From Tardiphaga sp. (GTDB taxonomy: Bacteria > Pseudomonadota > Alphaproteobacteria > Rhizobiales > Xanthobacteraceae): a DNA stretch of 5,045 nucleotides. Where the stretch lies: contig JAQGJF010000872.1 of NCBI GenBank assembly GCA_028290765.1, forward strand, positions 1-5,045, given 5' to 3'. The translations under genes and the position numbers were made by a program. Positions 4,470 to 5,045 of this stretch are shown here, one piece after another (the stretch's first letter is position 1; the number at the start of each line of letters is the position of its first letter). The notes beneath the pieces were generated by a model. It did no database searches and had not been told where the DNA came from. It was given only the letters and a program-made list of their open reading frames with translations.

Positions 4470-5045
4470 TCAGGGCCGGATAGTGGTCGTCGCCGCTCCC
4501 CTGGCCCGGCGAATCTGCGCAGGCACGCGCTGCATCTCCTTGAGATAGCCATGCACCATCGCGCGCATATGCACGCGAAGCGCCGCCATGTCGGATGAAC
4601 TGGCGCGGTCGACGATGGCTGATTGCAGCAGCGATCGGCAACTGGTCACGATCAGGAAAGCCAGGCGATGGACGTCGTCGAAGGCGGCGTCGCGACAGCT
4701 TGTCAGCATTTCGGCGACGAAGGCCGCCGCTTTGTTCGCAGCCGCTTTCACCAATGGCACGCCGCCAATATCGGCGAGAGGCTCCTGCATGGCGCGCGAA
4801 ATCTCGATGCGCTGGCATTTTGCCTTGATGATCGCGTCCACCAGCCCGGCCGCCATCTCATCGAGCGATCGTCCCGACAGCGTCCGGCAGTCATGCTCGA
4901 CCAGCGCTGCCGTTTCTTCGAGGTGGCGTTCGATCACGGCGGCGATGAGCGCCTGCCGGTTCGGAAAATACTGGTAGAGCGTTCCGACGGAGACGCCCGC
5001 TCTTTCGGCGACGCGGGTGGTCGTCAGTCTGCGATATCCCGCGGC
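4470..5045 (-). CDS. TetR/AcrR-family transcriptional regulator (N-terminus beyond window)
   Basis: Ligand-responsive repressor. 191 residues are visible and the frame is open to the right edge, so the start and probably the first 10-30 residues are missing. Visible residues 8-27 hold the helix-turn-helix TTTRVAERAGVSVGTLYQYF, followed by PNRQALIAAV (28-37), a near-textbook TetR motif. The rest is an alpha-helical ligand-binding and dimerisation domain with no family-wide motif, ending in a basic tail (QIRRARGAATTTIRP) before TGA at 4470. It is separated from the XRE-cupin gene by 104 bp and has no clear terminator. TetR proteins usually control a divergent or adjacent gene, which may lie beyond the right edge. 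Whether it affects the transporter is unknown. Confidence 0.93.
   Translation of the reverse strand, partial: AAGYRRLTTTRVAERAGVSVGTLYQYFPNRQALIAAVIERHLEETAALVEHDCRTLSGRSLDEMAAGLVDAIIKAKCQRIEISRAMQEPLADIGGVPLVKAAANKAAAFVAEMLTSCRDAAFDDVHRLAFLIVTSCRSLLQSAIVDRASSSDMAALRVHMRAMVHGYLKEMQRVPAQIRRARGAATTTIRP

Noticed and set aside
1..5045. CRISPR arrays, tRNA or rRNA genes, insertion sequences, phage or toxin-antitoxin genes
   Set aside because: No regularly spaced repeats, cloverleaf or transposase signals seen on either strand. The coding content is ordinary transporter and regulator genes.

Overview
The window comes from a GC-rich genome. Codon choice is strongly G/C-ending, and the protein families and operon style fit an alphaproteobacterium, most likely Hyphomicrobiales (Bradyrhizobium/Rhodopseudomonas-like). 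That placement is inference; no rRNA or other marker gene is present. Every gene supported here lies on the minus strand, so the window reads right to left.

Layout from the right edge: (1) a TetR-family repressor, cut at its N-terminus by the window edge (4470-5045); (2) a 104-bp spacer with a candidate promoter and a nested dyad; (3) a XRE helix-turn-helix plus cupin regulator, probably with a TTG start (3790-4365); (4) a 324-bp intergenic region holding three inverted repeats, a very good sigma-54 (-24/-12) promoter and a 33-codon candidate small ORF; (5) a tightly packed four-gene peptide/nickel-class ABC importer operon in the order DppB-like permease, DppC-like permease, DppD-like ATPase, DppF-like ATPase. 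The last gene runs off the left edge.

The four transporter genes are separated by 3 nt, about 8 nt (or a 7-nt overlap) and a 4-nt ATGA overlap, so they are almost certainly one translationally coupled unit. They encode two membrane subunits and two nucleotide-binding subunits of a family 3.A.1.5 importer. No periplasmic substrate-binding protein is seen; it must lie beyond the left edge or elsewhere in the genome, so the substrate cannot be named. The XRE-cupin gene next door is a plausible local regulator.

The most informative non-coding signal is the sigma-54 promoter CTGGCAC-N5-TTGCT on the minus strand at 3596-3612. It would start transcription about 120 nt upstream of the first permease. 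A GCAACA-N7-TGTTGC dyad about 100 bp upstream of the predicted start is a candidate enhancer site. Sigma-54 promoters need an AAA+ activator and neither regulator here is one, so an activator acting from outside the window is implied.
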